DNA of 64,000 nucleotides from Zygnema cylindricum (Eukaryota; Streptophyta; Zygnematophyceae; Zygnematales; Zygnemataceae), in contig JBBHKE010003430.1 in the NCBI GenBank assembly GCA_037447655.1, positions 449,822-513,821 of the forward strand, in the 5' to 3' direction. Both the position numbers and the translations under genes were made by a program. The notes below the pieces were generated by a model. The model worked only from the letters and a program-made list of their open reading frames with translations, was not told the DNA's origin and searched no databases. Shown one piece after another: positions 1 through 11,545 of the stretch (its first letter is position 1; each line of letters opens with the position of its first letter).

Positions 1-1368
1 ATAACATTAGACAAGCGCAACGTTGTGGAAATGAATTAAATTTTGTACAAAGACTCCCCTTTCATGACGTTTGTTTGAACAAAATTAATGTAAAGTGGCT
101 AACACTAATTGAAAAGGTTCCCAAATAAGTTAAAAAAATCAAACAAACAAACAAATAACTAGGTTTTTTTTTGTTCCCAAATTATAGTTGTATATCAGCA
201 AGAAATTTATCACGATAACACCAATACCGATAGTTATTGGTTATCGAACGGTCAAGGTTCTCGATATATCGCTATGAGAACAACAAATTCTTTATCAACG
301 ATAACTGGAAAAATATAGTACAGTATATAATAGTACTTCATAACACAGTGTATTATATTTATCACTGTGTAAAGCGTGGCATGCCACATGTAACAATTTG
401 TTTCGTACGTTGTGTAACGAACTAACGACGGTTCAGTATGACGATATAGACCGTACAATTGTATGACATGAACCGTACAATTATCGCCGATAGTTATCGA
501 CATCAGTGATGTCGCGATAAAAAACCGAAATTATCAGTTTTTTATCGGCAATAACACCAGTTTTGATATATCGTGGCAATATATCGATTATCGACAAGCA
601 AAAAAAAAGGTACATATCGATTATTGGCAAAACCCTGCCGATACACAACACTACAAATTATTGAATGTTATTTTTATAGGACCAAAATTTGCCAAAAAAG
701 AATTGGCAAAAAATCCTAAAAAGCAACATAAACCATAGAATACCCAAAAAACTATAAGAAAATAAAAAAAAACTACATATTACTTAAATTCCTTTAGGAC
801 CCTAAACAATCTCTAAAACCCTAAACATTTTATAAACTAAAAAAAGACACCCTAATAATGGTAAAAATAGTGTCATTAACGCTAACAAAAATTATTGCAG
901 AAGTGTAGTTTTCATAGGTCTTTTAATGTTCAAAAACAAGAAAATTTGATATAAGATGAAACATTTGTAAACTCTATGTACTTTTGTAGCATTGTAGATA
1001 TCATATTTTTTTTTGATGATGTAAACATTGTTTTTGTTTGTGACATTGTGAGGGATTAAACGTCATTAATTGTGGCACTTTGACCTATTTCTTCTTTGTT
1101 TCACATTATTATCCTTTCCATCTCTTATTAACAGATGCAAGCCATAAATAGTGAAAAAAAAAGTTAGAGCCCTTTCTTATCATACCAAAATTGTCGTGTT
1201 TTATTTAAGGATGAAAAAGAGGGAGAGTCGACAACCAAAGTCTTTTGCTTCAACCCAAATATGTTATTAGAGATATATAACCTTTGAAGTTTTCTTTTTC
1301 AACATGCATAGAACAAAAAAAATAAAAAATTGACATGTATAATCACTTGCAAAAACTATTCAAATATT
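1..1368. other. AT-rich flank without genes
   Basis: No coding region, RNA gene or recognisable LTR is visible. The stretch is AT-rich with many A-runs. ORFs here are under 85 codons, lack recognisable motifs and lie in the TATCG-rich part. It ends where LTR A begins. The five bases before that LTR (ATATT, 1364-1368) would be the left target duplication of element A, but the partner copy is lost. Confidence 0.6.
190..640. repeat. TATCG-rich repeat-like segment
   Basis: Short motifs such as ATCGATA, TTATCG and GATATATCG recur in both orientations over about 450 bp, and ATAACACCA occurs twice. This looks like the subterminal region of an unclassified non-autonomous element. I could not define ends, terminal inverted repeats or a target duplication. 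Confidence 0.3.
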
Positions 1369-2372
1369 AGTAGAAATAAATGATTCTTATGGTATTTTCT
1401 AGGTCTAATAAAAAAAAAAAACAAGCTATGTAAGTTAGTTCAACCTAACTCATAATCTCTCTCTAGTCCCCATACTTGTTCTAGTCACTAAAGACTAGGG
1501 GGAGGGGTGGAGCCATGGTTGAGGAGAGGATAAGGTAAGAAGATAAGAGAGACAAAGTCACTATTTACCAAAAATGTGAGTCCAACAAGACTCGAACCTT
1601 TAACCGGCAGAGCTAGGCATAGCCGTTCGCTCTAACCTGTTAATCGTAGGAGATCGCTGGAGTATATAGGGTTTGATAATAACATAACGATGTCACTGTA
1701 CAAAAAGTCATTTAACTGGTTATATGAACTTAATGTAGAGTAGTTACAGTTGTACGATACCTCTTACGAAACAAATGTACCAGACATTTGTTTGGATGGC
1801 TAACATTGAAAGTCGGTTTACATCAGACGGTTCACATTCAAGCTGACATTGCGGAATGACCAAATTGGCAGTTTGCGATCGTAACGTCACCGTATGACAC
1901 GTGGCACACTCTCATTGTTTAGCGAAATCCCCGTAGGACATCAGAATAAGTGAAGTGTCGACAGGCGTCTGCCCCTTAGCCTCGTCGTACAATGCTAGTA
2001 CAAAAAGTACTACAGCTTGTGTACCTTACTGTACGATACAATCATCAGATTAGTTAGGCACATCATTAATTAAGGGTTTATAGAGGTGATTTACGACTTA
2101 GGAAAGTCCGAGGAAACCGCCTCTCTCCTAGTGAGTTGGTAAACAAAAGGCCAACTTTGACCTAAAATAACTAACTGCTCACTTGAGCAAATTCAAAGAT
2201 TTCTTTTGATTCTAGCTTAAGGGAGTCAAGCCCTCACACAGGTGCGGCTAGACAGATTTGTTAGGGTTTAGACTGTTGATTATTGTTGTGCAAAGTAGGA
2301 AATCTGTTTTTATCCCAGAGGGCTTCTTATAGTTTGCCAATTCCCATGGTCAATGGCGACCATACAATCACA
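1369..2372 (+). repeat. 5' LTR of copia A
   Basis: About 1.0 kb. The first base is mutated (AGTAGAAAT for TGTAGAAAT) and it ends in CA directly before the primer site. It pairs with the truncated 3' LTR at 51361. An antisense tRNA-like stretch (about 1590-1655, with a GGTTCGAGTC box on the minus strand) is present, as in the other LTR families here. Confidence 0.8.
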
Positions 2373-2387
2373 AGTTATGGGCCCACC
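2373..2387 (+). promoter_or_regulatory. Primer-binding site of copia A (tRNA-iMet internal type)
   Basis: AGTTATGGGCCCACC directly follows the LTR. Apart from the first base it is the reverse complement of the anticodon stem-loop of plant initiator tRNA-Met (GGUGGGCCCAUAACC). The ATG inside it (2377-2379) is also the gag start codon. Drosophila copia is known to prime with a 5' half of tRNA-iMet. Use here is inferred from the match and position. Confidence 0.75.
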
Positions 2388-2418
2388 CTCTAGGGTACCC
2401 GTATTGAACGAAACATGG
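2377..2418 (+). pseudogene. Gag N-terminus of copia A, first piece
   Basis: Fourteen codons, MGPPSRVPVLNETW, correspond to the conserved copia-family gag start (MGPPSRVP-F-NGT) seen in the other elements. The frame breaks at 2419, where LTR B begins. It resumes at 25528 with FIQWETIIKG, which aligns to FIYWEAMMIG of the B copies. The codon at the join, TGG on the left, reads TGA in the right target-site copy. Confidence 0.75.
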
Positions 2419-4064
2419 TGTTGAAATAAGTAGTTTTTGGTATTTTCTAGGTCTAAAATAATTAGCGGAAACAGATAAAGAAAATGCAGGCAACATGCCT
2501 CCATCTCTTCTCTCTTGCCCCCATACTTGTTTGTAACAGGGTTACAGGGTTTAGAACTTAGTGGCTAGAAAGTAGGCTGCTATAGTTGCGGTTGCAGAGC
2601 GGCGCAGCTGCGACTACAGATGAGCGCATCATAGCAGCATAGCAACTTAGTAGAATAATGTAGCGCAGCATAGCAACGCAGCGTAGCAGTATAGCAACGC
2701 CGCAGAATGTAGATTTTTCCATATAGTTCTAGAAGAATATTGTGGATATATCTCGGTTGACCACGAAGGTCCACGTGAACATTTGTACAGTATTGGTTTG
2801 ACTTGCAGTTAGTTAGTTTAAATAGCGAGACAGACGTAGTACGAGACAGACTCTTTGAGTAAACCTCCGCAGCGAGCGCAGAACATTGTAATCCTCTCTT
2901 GAGTAATAAAGCGCAACCTTGTCTGTCAAAAAAAAAAAAAAACCGAGATCTATCTACAATATTCTTCTAGAACTGTATGGAAAAATCTACATTCTGCGGC
3001 GTTGCTATACTGCTACGCTGCGTTGCTATGCTGCGCTATATTATTCTACTAAGTTGCTATGCTGCTATGTTGCTCTCATCTGTAATCGCAGCTGCGCTGC
3101 TCTGCAACCGCAACTATAGCAGCCTACTTTCTAGCCACTAAGTACTCAACCCTTTAACCCTGTTACATTGTTGTAGTCACTGAAGGAGAGAGAGAGCGAT
3201 GGAGATAAGGCTGCCTCAGCTCCATAGGAAGGACTAAAGAGTGACTTAAGTCACTCTCAACAAAAGGTTGAGTCTGGCAGGACTTGAACCCCCGACAGGT
3301 AGAGCGCGGCGTAGCCGTTAGCTCTAACCAGTGTGTCGTAGAAGTCCGTTAGGAGATATATGGTTTGATAAGTATTTAATCTATTGTATAATACTGAAAC
3401 CATTTAACTGCAATATGCACGAATCAACATAGAACTTGTAAAGGTTCAGTGCGAACATCATTTCGCACGAAACAAATGAATCGGACATTTGTTTCAACGA
3501 TCGACATTTAATGTCGGATTTAATCCGACGGGGAACATCATCGCCGAGATCGCGGAATGGTCATTTTGGCTTTTATCGACGTGGCATGACTTGGCGCCGC
3601 GTGGAACGATGACATTTGGTCGCGGGAATTCCGGAGAATATACGAAAGAGTGGAAAAGTGACACGTGTCCACTTAGTAGCCTTGTCGTACACCGACCGTA
3701 CAGAGAGGACATCGGCCGTAGTACCTTTTCTGTACTTTATAGTTATATAATTGGTTCGTACTTCAGTAGATAGGGTTTGTGAGAGAGATTTATGACTTAT
3801 GAAATTTTGGTAGGTAGTCACCTCTCTCTCTAAGAGAGCTTTATATAAATTAACATTTTTGCCGGCTCATAACTTATCGGCTGGTTCGCCGTTTTCAGTG
3901 ATTCTTTTTGCTACGCACTCAACGGAGTCCACGCTGCACAAAGGTGCAGTCAATCTGTCATTTTGCCTTCATGGACAGTAGTGGTTGTGGCTTGAAGTGG
4001 GTTAGTTAAATACTATCTAGAGGCTTCTTGTATTCTGTGGTCCAATGGAGGACACATAATTGCA
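2419..4064 (+). repeat. 5' LTR of copia B, split by a foldback element
   Basis: Starts TGTTGAAATAAGTAG and ends TTGCA before the primer site at 4065-4079. That site reads GGTTATAAGCCCACC, with two G-to-A changes relative to the intact form; these also destroy the gag ATG. The 636-bp foldback at 2532-3167 interrupts it. The antisense tRNA-like module lies near 3271-3340 (minus strand GGTTCAAGTCC). Confidence 0.85.
2532..3167. mobile_element. 636-bp foldback element with an internal poly(A) junction
   Basis: Inserted in LTR B with a TTGTT duplication (2527-2531 and 3168-3172). The ends are TGTAACAGGGTTA and its exact inverse. The terminal inverted repeats are about 225 bp each (2532-2760 and 2940-3167) and strongly similar. 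The unshared middle (about 2770-2927) ends AATAAA, then about 13 bases, then about 14 A residues that abut the inner end of the right arm. The middle looks like a polyadenylated transcript 3' end. TG...CA ends with a 5-bp duplication are LTR-like, whereas long inverted arms are foldback-like. The class is unresolved. The short ORFs in the arms are repeat by-products. Confidence 0.75.
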
Positions 4065-4065
4065 G

Positions 4066-5150
4066 GTTATAAGCCCACCCTCTAGGGTGCCCACCTTCAA
4101 TGGATCTGGGTTTATTTATTGGGAAGCCATGATGATAGGAGCTTTGTGCGAAAAACGATACCGGGGTATCGTCAGTGGACAAGTGACACGTCCACCTTCG
4201 GGAACTCCACCAGGATTTGGAGGAGTAAGGTTTCCTGCAGCAACGGCTGCCTTAGCAGTGGAGGCAGATGATGGGGACAGCAATGTGTCCGAAAAGGGGA
4301 AAGGGAAGGAGACACCCCTTACTCCTATTGCCACAGTACCAGGAGAGGCGACCGTGAAGACCACGGAGAACGATACTCAAATGTGGGAGGATGTAAACAT
4401 GGTTGCCAAGAACTTCATTCTGAGGCACCTCACTCAAGCTTTGGCCACCCCTCATCTTCACATTTACAAGGCCGAGGAGTTGTGGGTGAGTTTGGTGGAG
4501 ATTTATAGACCGGGGACTATTCAGGAGCTCCAGTTGGGTGAGCAAAAGCTAGTGAGTTACAGTTACAAAGGAGGAAAGATGTTAGATTACTGTAATGATC
4601 TTTCTTTTTTGTATATGGAGATGGATTGTGCCGGGTGGACAGGTACAATAAAAATGAAAGTTAACACCCTTATCATGAAGTTACCAAATGAGTAGGAGAA
4701 CATAGTGTACCGAGTATAGGAAATGCCTAATAGTTCATGGAAATGGAACACAGTGGTCAAAATGATACTTGTGCAGGAAAACACAATGGAGATTAGGAGA
4801 GGAGGAAAGAGCATTCAAGCTTTAGCAACTAGAGGGGACCGATGGGGGAAGGACCTGAAGAAACCGTACAAAGGGGAAAAATATCATTTTGGAGGACCGA
4901 GGCCCCTAGAGGGTCTTTATCCTTTTTGCAAAAAGCCGAGACACTTCATCGCAGATTGTGTCAAGCTGTTGGAGCCAAGGCTCCCAGAGAACCGTGGAGG
5001 GGGTTCTTCCGGAGGGAAGAAAAAGGCACTTGTGGTTACAAAAGTGACAGGAGAAATGGAGGATGAGTCTTCTGAGGAGGATGGGGAGCTTGTTCTTGAC
5101 GAGAGTCTTGAGGAGAAGGAGACCCCTCAGAGACAGAAGTGTGCTATTTG
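4066..5150 (+). pseudogene. Gag, first B copy
   Basis: Copia-type capsid protein that would package the RNA in particles. The expected start ATG at 4069 is ATA. The reading frame holds PPSRVPTFNG and continues to a stop at 4696 (TAG). It resumes in another frame with SSWKWNTVV-ILVQENTMEIRRGGKS and an acidic linker. The zinc knuckle near 4920-4962 reads Y-x2-C-x4-H-x4-C, so its first Cys is lost. Nearly identical to the copy at 7809-8895. Interrupted by at least one stop and frameshifts. Confidence 0.8.
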
Positions 5151-5412
5151 GAGCAATTTGGGAAGCTCCACAAGAAGGATGGATCATCGACTCAGGTGCA
5201 TCCATGCATATGTGTCATGATCAGGAACTCTTCACTAAGCTAAGAAAGGTTCTTACTATAGAGATAGAGTACGGGGATGGGAGAGTGGTTACTATTGATC
5301 TAGTGGGGTCAGTAGATCTGAAAGTCTTAGTTGAGGGTAAGACTTCTATACTTACATTCTCAGATGTACTCTACATTCCTCAGATTTGTCTCTACGTCTG
5401 TGTTAGATGACA
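5151..5412 (+). pseudogene. Aspartic protease region, first B copy
   Basis: The motif WIIDSGASMHMC (DSGA at 5189-5200) marks the copia pol protease, which processes the polyprotein. It is followed by IEYGDGRVV, GSVDLKV and VLYIPQ. Just after VLYIPQ about 13 bases of the usual LSKNLIS stretch are missing, which shifts the frame before LDDK. The identical deletion is in the second copy (9143-9156), consistent with recent copying between them. Confidence 0.8.
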
Positions 5413-6767
5413 AAGAGTTTGATACCTTTACTAGAAAGGGAGTTTTTACAGCTAAGTATGGGGATGAAGTTCACTTCACGGTAGATAAGGGTAGCCAACG
5501 AATGTTAAGGCTTAACCTGAGTAATGAAAAGAAAAATGCTTACTATGTTGGTCTTCTTAAGGTGATGATTTGGCATAAGCGGTTGGGGCATGTGCATTTT
5601 GATAGGTTGAGGGAAATGAAAAAGCTTGGGGTAGTAGAAGGCATTCAGTTTGGGGATAATTAAATGATGGATGATTGTAGTGGCTGTGCTCAAGGTAAGG
5701 CTCACAAACTTCCCTTTCCTAAAGCCGCATTATATAGAGGTGAGAAAGTACTACATTTGGTCGACACAAATATTTGGGGACCTGCAAAAGTACCTTCGAT
5801 TAGAGGAATGAGGTTTATGTTGACAATAACCGATGACTGGTCTAGATACTCTAGAGTTTGTTTTTTAAAAACAAAGTCTGAAACGTCAACGTACATCAAA
5901 GAATATAAAGCATGGAGTGAGAAGTTACATGAAACCCCCATTAAGAGAATAAGAAGTGATAATGGGGGGGAATATACCTCTAACCAGTTTGAGGAATATC
6001 TGAGAGGTGAGGGAGTGCAGCACCAAAAAACTGTACCATATAACCAGGAACAAAATGGGGTAGCTGAGAGGTTGAATCAAACCCTAGGAGATAGTGCATG
6101 CAGTATGTTGGTCGACAAGAAAATAGGAAAGAGATTTTAAGCAGAGGCAATGAACTGTGCCAACTACTCTAAGAATAGAGTCCTTACCTCAACTGTAAGG
6201 GGAGTGACACCTTATGAGAGATGGGTTGGAAGGGAAACCAGATATCTCACACCTTAAAGTGTTCGGTAGCCAAGTTTACAGTTTTGACACAGATAGGAAA
6301 AACTGGAAACTAGATGCTGAGGGAAAACTTGGATACTTTGTGGGATATGATGAAGATGTTAAGGGGTATAGAGTCTATGACTTAGCAAAGAAAGATATAA
6401 TTTTGGTCAAACACTTAGTTGTCATGGATGAAGGAAAGTCATTTGATCCCTTCAAATATACAAAGAAGATAAAAATCAGATTCGAGTCTGAAAGTGAGGA
6501 GAACTCGGTCGTTCCCGAAAAAGACATGAGTGAAACCGTGATTGCAGATTCAGGGGAGATCCGAGATACACAAGACTCACCGGAAACCTCACATACTCCT
6601 ATGAACCTCTAGGAGATAGAAGAAGGGGGACGAGAACCGGCTTCCGTAGACAAGGGAGCCGATGAGACAGTGAGGAGAAATCTAAGACTTCCATCCATTC
6701 CAGCTTCGGATTTTGAGGGAGGGAGAAAAAGCAGCAAAAGGATATAGGAAAAACAGGCCGCTCATAA
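5413..6767 (+). pseudogene. Integrase region, first B copy, truncated
   Basis: Copia integrase: zinc-binding part WHKRLGHVHFD...CSGCAQGK (about 5571-5695); catalytic core with DTNIWGP in place of HTDIWGP (first catalytic Asp reads Asn), RSDNGGEY (second Asp) and GVAERLNQTL (Glu). The C-terminal part follows (FGSQVYSFD, GYRVYDL, HLVVMDEGKSFDPF). There are stops near 5661 and 6138 and further breaks. The sequence stops at the linker before RT, where LTR 6768-7807 starts, so no RT follows this copy. Confidence 0.8.
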
Positions 6768-7807
6768 TGTAGAAACTAATGGTTTTTAAGTATTTTCTAG
6801 GTCTGAAAAAAAATATAGAAGCGAGGCAGTCTGTCTCTAACTTCTCTCTCCAACTCTCAAACTTGTCGCAGTCACTGAGAAATTGGAGAGGAAGCTAGAG
6901 CCATGGCTACCAAGGCTATCCTGAGGTTTACGAGAAATTTATATTAGTTCAGGTATATTTATTTAAAAGGTATGTGCCGGCGGCAGGAATTGATCCTTGT
7001 ACCTACCAGCCGGCAGACAGGACATAGCCGGTAGCCTTAGCCGTTAAGTCTAGGAGTCATGATACGTAGTATATAGTTTGATAGTTATTTAAATAGGTAT
7101 ACCTACGATTATTCATTTAACTATAATAGATTACGGGATACATAGATCCGGTAATATATAAAGTCCGGATTACGGTACGGACTATAAATCAATACCGCGC
7201 ATTTGTTTCGTAAATGAAACAAATACCGCACATGTATTGATTACGGCTACGATTAAATTAGATTCTAAATCGGACGGCCGCAATTAGCGCCGAGATCGCG
7301 GAGGAAGTTTTCGGCGGTTTGTGGCCATCGCCACATCGGATGACGCATGGCGAAATTTCGTTGGATCGTGGAATCCCTGGAGATTATGGCATCGAATCCG
7401 GATATAACATGTGTCGACATTTAGGCCTTGTCGTACAATGTCCGTACCTAAAGTACACCGGCAGCTGTACTTTTGCGTACGGAACTCAATTTTGATTGGT
7501 TCCGTACATCAGTAGATAGAGTCTGTGAGAGAGATAGGACTTAGAAAAATTAGGAGATAGAACCCTCTCTCCCAGAGAGCTTCTGTACAAAAGGTCAACT
7601 TTGACCCTCCATAACTTACTCGGCTGGTTCGCCGTTTTAAGTGATTCTTTTTGCTACGCACTCAACGGAGTCCACGCTGCACAAAGGTGCAGTCAATCTG
7701 TCATTTTGCCTTCATGGACAGTAGTGGTTGTGGCTTGAACTGGGTTAGTTAAATACTATCTAGAGGCTTCTTGTATTATGTGGTCCAATGGAGGACACAT
7801 AATTGCA
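6768..7807 (+). repeat. Chimeric LTR (F-type 5' part, B-type 3' part)
   Basis: From 6768 (TGTAGAAACTAATGG) to about 7617 it matches the solo LTR at 29937-30983 (reverse). From about 7611 to 7807 it matches the last 200 bp of LTR B (3868-4064). The switch lies at a shared CATAACTTA. It ends TTGCA before primer site 7808-7822. This join creates the tandem duplication of B internal sequence. An antisense tRNA-like box (GGATCAATTCC on the minus strand) lies near 6990. Confidence 0.75.
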
Positions 7808-8895
7808 GGTTATAAGCCCACCCTCTAGGGTACCCACCTTCAATGGATATGGGTTCATTTATTGGGAAGCCATGATGATAGGAGCTTTGTGCGAAAAACG
7901 ATACTGGGGTATCGTCAGTGGACAAGTGAAACGTCCACCTTCGGGAACTCCACCAGGATTTGGAGGAGTAAGGTTTCCTGCAGCAACGGCTGCCTTAGCA
8001 GTGGAGGCAGATGATGGGGACAGCAATGTGTCCGAAAAGGGGAAAGGGAAGGAGACACCCCTTACTCCTATTGCCACAGTACCAGGAGAGGCGACCGTGA
8101 AGACCACGGAGAACGATACTCAAATGTGGGAGGATGTAAACATGGTTGCCAAGAACTTCATTCTGAGGCACCTCACTCAAGCTTTGGCCACCCCTCATCT
8201 TCACATTTACAAGGCCGAGGAGTTGTGGGTGAGTTTGGTGGAGATTTATAGACCGGGGACTATTCAGGAGCTCCAGTTGGGTGAGCAAAAGCTAGTGAGT
8301 TACAGTTACAAAGGAGGAAAGATGTTAGATTACTGTAATGATCTTTCTTTTTTGTATATGGAGATGGATTGTGCCGGGTGGACAGGTACAATAAAAATGA
8401 AAGTTAACACCCTTATCATGAAGTTACCAAATGAGTAGGAGAACATAGTGTACCGAGTATAGGAAATGCCTAATAGTTCATGGAAATGGAACACAGTGGT
8501 CAAAATGATACTTGTGCAGGAAAACACAATGGAGATTAGGAGAGGAGGAAAGAGCATTCAAGCTTTAGCAACTAGAGGGGACCGATGGGGGAAGGACCTG
8601 AAGAAACCGTACAAAGGGGAAAAATATCATTTTGGAGGACCGAGGCCCCTAGAGGGTCTTTATCCTTTTTGCAAAAAGCCGAGACACTTCATCGCAGATT
8701 GTGTCAAGCTGTTGGAGCCAAGGCTCCCAGAGAACCGTGGAGGGGGTTCTTCCGGAGGGAAGAAAAAGGCACTTGTGGTTACAAAAGTGACAGGAGAAAT
8801 GGAGGATGAGTCTTCTGAGGAGGATGGGGAGCTTGTTCTTGACGAGAGTCTTGAGGAGAAGGAGACCCCTCAGAGACAGAAGTGTGCTATTTGGA
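7808..8895 (+). pseudogene. Gag, second B copy
   Basis: Almost base-for-base the same as 4065-5150 (offset 3743). The ORF 7803-8438 differs from 4060-4695 by three residues, and downstream I saw no difference. It shares the ATG-to-ATA start, the TAG at the same codon and the degenerate knuckle. Such shared defects mean that one is a recent copy of the other rather than independent decay. Confidence 0.8.
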
Positions 8896-9165
8896 GCAAT
8901 TTGGGAAGCTCCACAAGAAGGATGGATCATCGACTCAGGTGCATCCATGCATATGTGTCATGATCAGGAACTCTTCACTAAGCTAAGAAAGGTTCTTACT
9001 ATAGAGATAGAGTACGGGGATGGGAGAGTGGTTACTATTGATCTAGTGGGGTCAGTAGATCTGAAAGTCTTAGTTGAGGGTAAGACTTCTATACTTACAT
9101 TCTCAGATGTACTCTACATTCCTCAGATTTGTCTCTACGTCTGTGTTAGATGACAAAGGTCAGAA
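8896..9165 (+). pseudogene. Protease region, second B copy
   Basis: Same sequence as 5153-5412, including DSGA and the missing LSKN bases. It breaks exactly after the codons for LDDK, where an LTR remnant replaces the next 100 or so bases. Confidence 0.8.
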
Positions 9166-9292
9166 TATTTGTGTGCCTGGGCGGCGCTTATTCAGCGGGA
9201 AAGTAGAAGGGGCAAATATTATCCTAGAGGCTTTACATAGGCTGCTCATTCTGTGGGTCAATGGAGACCACAGAATTTCAAAAAGAAAAATG
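9166..9292 (+). repeat. LTR 3'-end scar inside protease/integrase
   Basis: The bases from about GTCAGAATATTTGTG to GACCACAGAATTTCA resemble the last 120 bp of a copia LTR (compare the solo LTR at 15529-15650 in reverse: cctggg..., tagaggctt, aatggagg-cac). It replaces the EFDTFTRKGVF segment present in the first copy. Probably a decayed solo LTR whose deletion took flanking integrase codons. Confidence 0.65.
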
Positions 9293-10532
9293 CTTACTAT
9301 GTTGGTCTTCCTAAGGTGATGATTTGGCATAAGCGGTTGGGGCATGTGCATTTTGATAGGTTGAAGGAAATGAAAATGCTTGGGGTAGTAGAAGGCATTC
9401 AGTTTGGGGATAATGAAATGATGGATGATTGTAGTGGCTGTGCTCAAGGTAAGGCTCACAAACTTCCCTTTCCCAAAGCTGCCACATATAGAGGTGAGAA
9501 AGTATTAGACTTGGTCCACAGAGATATTTGGGGAACTGCAAAAGTACCTTCCGTAAGAGGAAAGAGGTTTATGATGACAATAACCGATGACTGGTCTAGA
9601 TACTCTAGAGTCTACTTTCTAAAAACAAAGTCTGAAGCATCAACTTACTTTAAAGAATATAAAGCCTGAAGTGAGAAGTTGCATGAAACCCCCATTAAGA
9701 GGATAAGGAGTGATAATGGGGGAGAATATACCTCTAACCAGTTTGAGGAATATCTAAGAGATGAGGGAGTGCACCACTAGAAAATTGTACCATATAACCT
9801 TGAAACAAAATGGGGTAGCTGAAAGGTTGAATCGAACACTAAGAGATAGTGCATGCAGTATGTTGGCCGACAAGAAAATAGGAAAGAGATTTTGGGCAGA
9901 AGCAATGAACCGTGCGAATTACATTAACAATACAGTCCTTACCTCAACTGTAAAGGGAGTGACACCTTATGAGAGATGGGTTGGAAGGAAACCAGATATC
10001 TCACACCTTAAAGTATTCGGTAGGCAAGTTTAGAGTCTTGACATGGATAGGAAAAACTGGATCTAAGGGAAAACCTGGATACTTTGTGGGATATGATGAG
10101 GATTTCAAGGGATATAGAGTCTATGACTTAGCAAAGAAAGATATCATTCTGGTCAAACACCTAGTTGTCATGGATGAAGGTAAGTCATTTGACCCATTTC
10201 AAATATACAAAGAAGATAAAATTAGATTTGAGTCCGAGAGTGAGGAGAACTCGGTCGTTCCCAAAAAGGACATGAATTAAACCGTGATTGCAGATTCAAG
10301 GGAGATCCGAGATACAACAGACTTACCGGAAATCTCACATACTCCTATGGACTTCGAGGAGATAGAAGAAGTGGGACCAGAACCGGCTCCTATGGACAGG
10401 GGAGCCGATGAGACAGTGAGGAGAAATCCAAGACTTCCATCCATTCAAGCTTCGGAGTTTGAGGGAGGAAGGAGCAGCAAAATGATACAAGAAAACAGGC
10501 CACTCATAAGGTTACTAAGCTATCTCACCTAG
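9293..10532 (+). pseudogene. Integrase and linker, second B copy
   Basis: WHKRLGHVHFD and CSGCAQGK, then HRDIWGTA (first Asp kept), RSDNGGEY and GVAERLNRTL, GRKPDISHLKVFG, GYRVYDL, HLVVMDEGKSFDPF, and the linker RRNPRLPSI. Stops near 9667 and 9778, frameshifts near 9800, 10030 and 10190. It is clearly more diverged from 5520-6767 than the preceding gag/protease stretch is from its partner. It continues into RT, unlike the first copy. Confidence 0.8.
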
Positions 10533-11545
10533 ATGAGCCTCAGTCTTACTCAGAGGCAGTAAATAGTTTTGAGAAAGAAAGGTGGATTAGAGCCATAAAT
10601 GATGAGATGGCTTCGATCATGGAAGCAAATACTTGGGAGCTAACGGATTGTCCTCCAAACAAAATACCTATTGGGTGTAAATGGGTATTTAAACTAAAAT
10701 TGAACCCAGATAATACCATTGAGAGATATAAGGCTCGATTGGTAGCGAAAGGGTTTACCCAAAAGGAGGGGATTGACTATGAGGAGGCCTTTGCTCCAGT
10801 TGTTCGGTTCCCATCAGTAAGGATTCTCCTCAGTCTAGCTGCAGCGGAAGACATGGAAATGCACTAGATGGACATTAAGACAACTTTTCTTAATCGTGAG
10901 TTAGAGGAAGAAATTTTCACGAGGCAATCCGAGGGGTTCGTCAAGGCAGGAGAGAAGAGCAAAGACTGCAAGCTCATAAAGTCCTTATATGGACTGAAGC
11001 TGGCTCCTCGATAGTGGAATAAAAAACTAGATGAGTTCTCACTAGTCTGGGATATATCCAGATCAACTATGTTCATTCTATCTATATGTTTGAAGATGAG
11101 AATGGTGTCATTTTTATTGCAATTTATGTGGATGATTTGCTTGTATTGAGTAAGTTTTTGGAGAAGATCAATAGGCTAAAGAAAGATCTTAGGGGCAGAT
11201 TTGATATGAAGGATTAGGTGAGGCAAAATATATTTTGGGGATCGAAATGGAGAGAGATAGGGGGAAAAGGATTATCAGATTTACTCAGAAAGAAGCAATA
11301 GGTAATATGCGTGAAAAATTCCAGATGGAAAAGGCTAACTGTTGGACCACTCCCATAGACTTGAACAAAGTAAGTGATGGGAGTGTAGAAGGAGGAATGA
11401 TGATCTTAGATGATCAGATGAGTCCAGAGGAGAGAGAGTTTATGAAGTCTATCCCTTATTGACATGTGGTAGGAAGTTTGATCTATTTTATAAATTGTAC
11501 CAGGCCAAACATAGCGGCAGTAGTAGGAGTCCTCAGTAGGAGTCT
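10533..11545 (+). pseudogene. Reverse transcriptase of copia B
   Basis: RT with [56 protein letters not shown] and an intact YVDD (about 11125-11136, AIYVDDLLVLS). A TAG at 10865, a stop near 11012 and frameshifts interrupt it. The sequence ends in VVGVLSRSL at the AGTCT target site of element C. The missing RNase H half lies at 19389-19934. Confidence 0.85.

Noticed and set aside
2580-3119. Two similar 64-66-codon ORFs on opposite strands
   Set aside because: They are the two arms of the foldback element read in the same relative frame; no start context or domain supports a gene.
4116-4545. Minus-strand ORFs over the copia gag (and at 7859-8288)
   Set aside because: Shadows of the gag reading frame.
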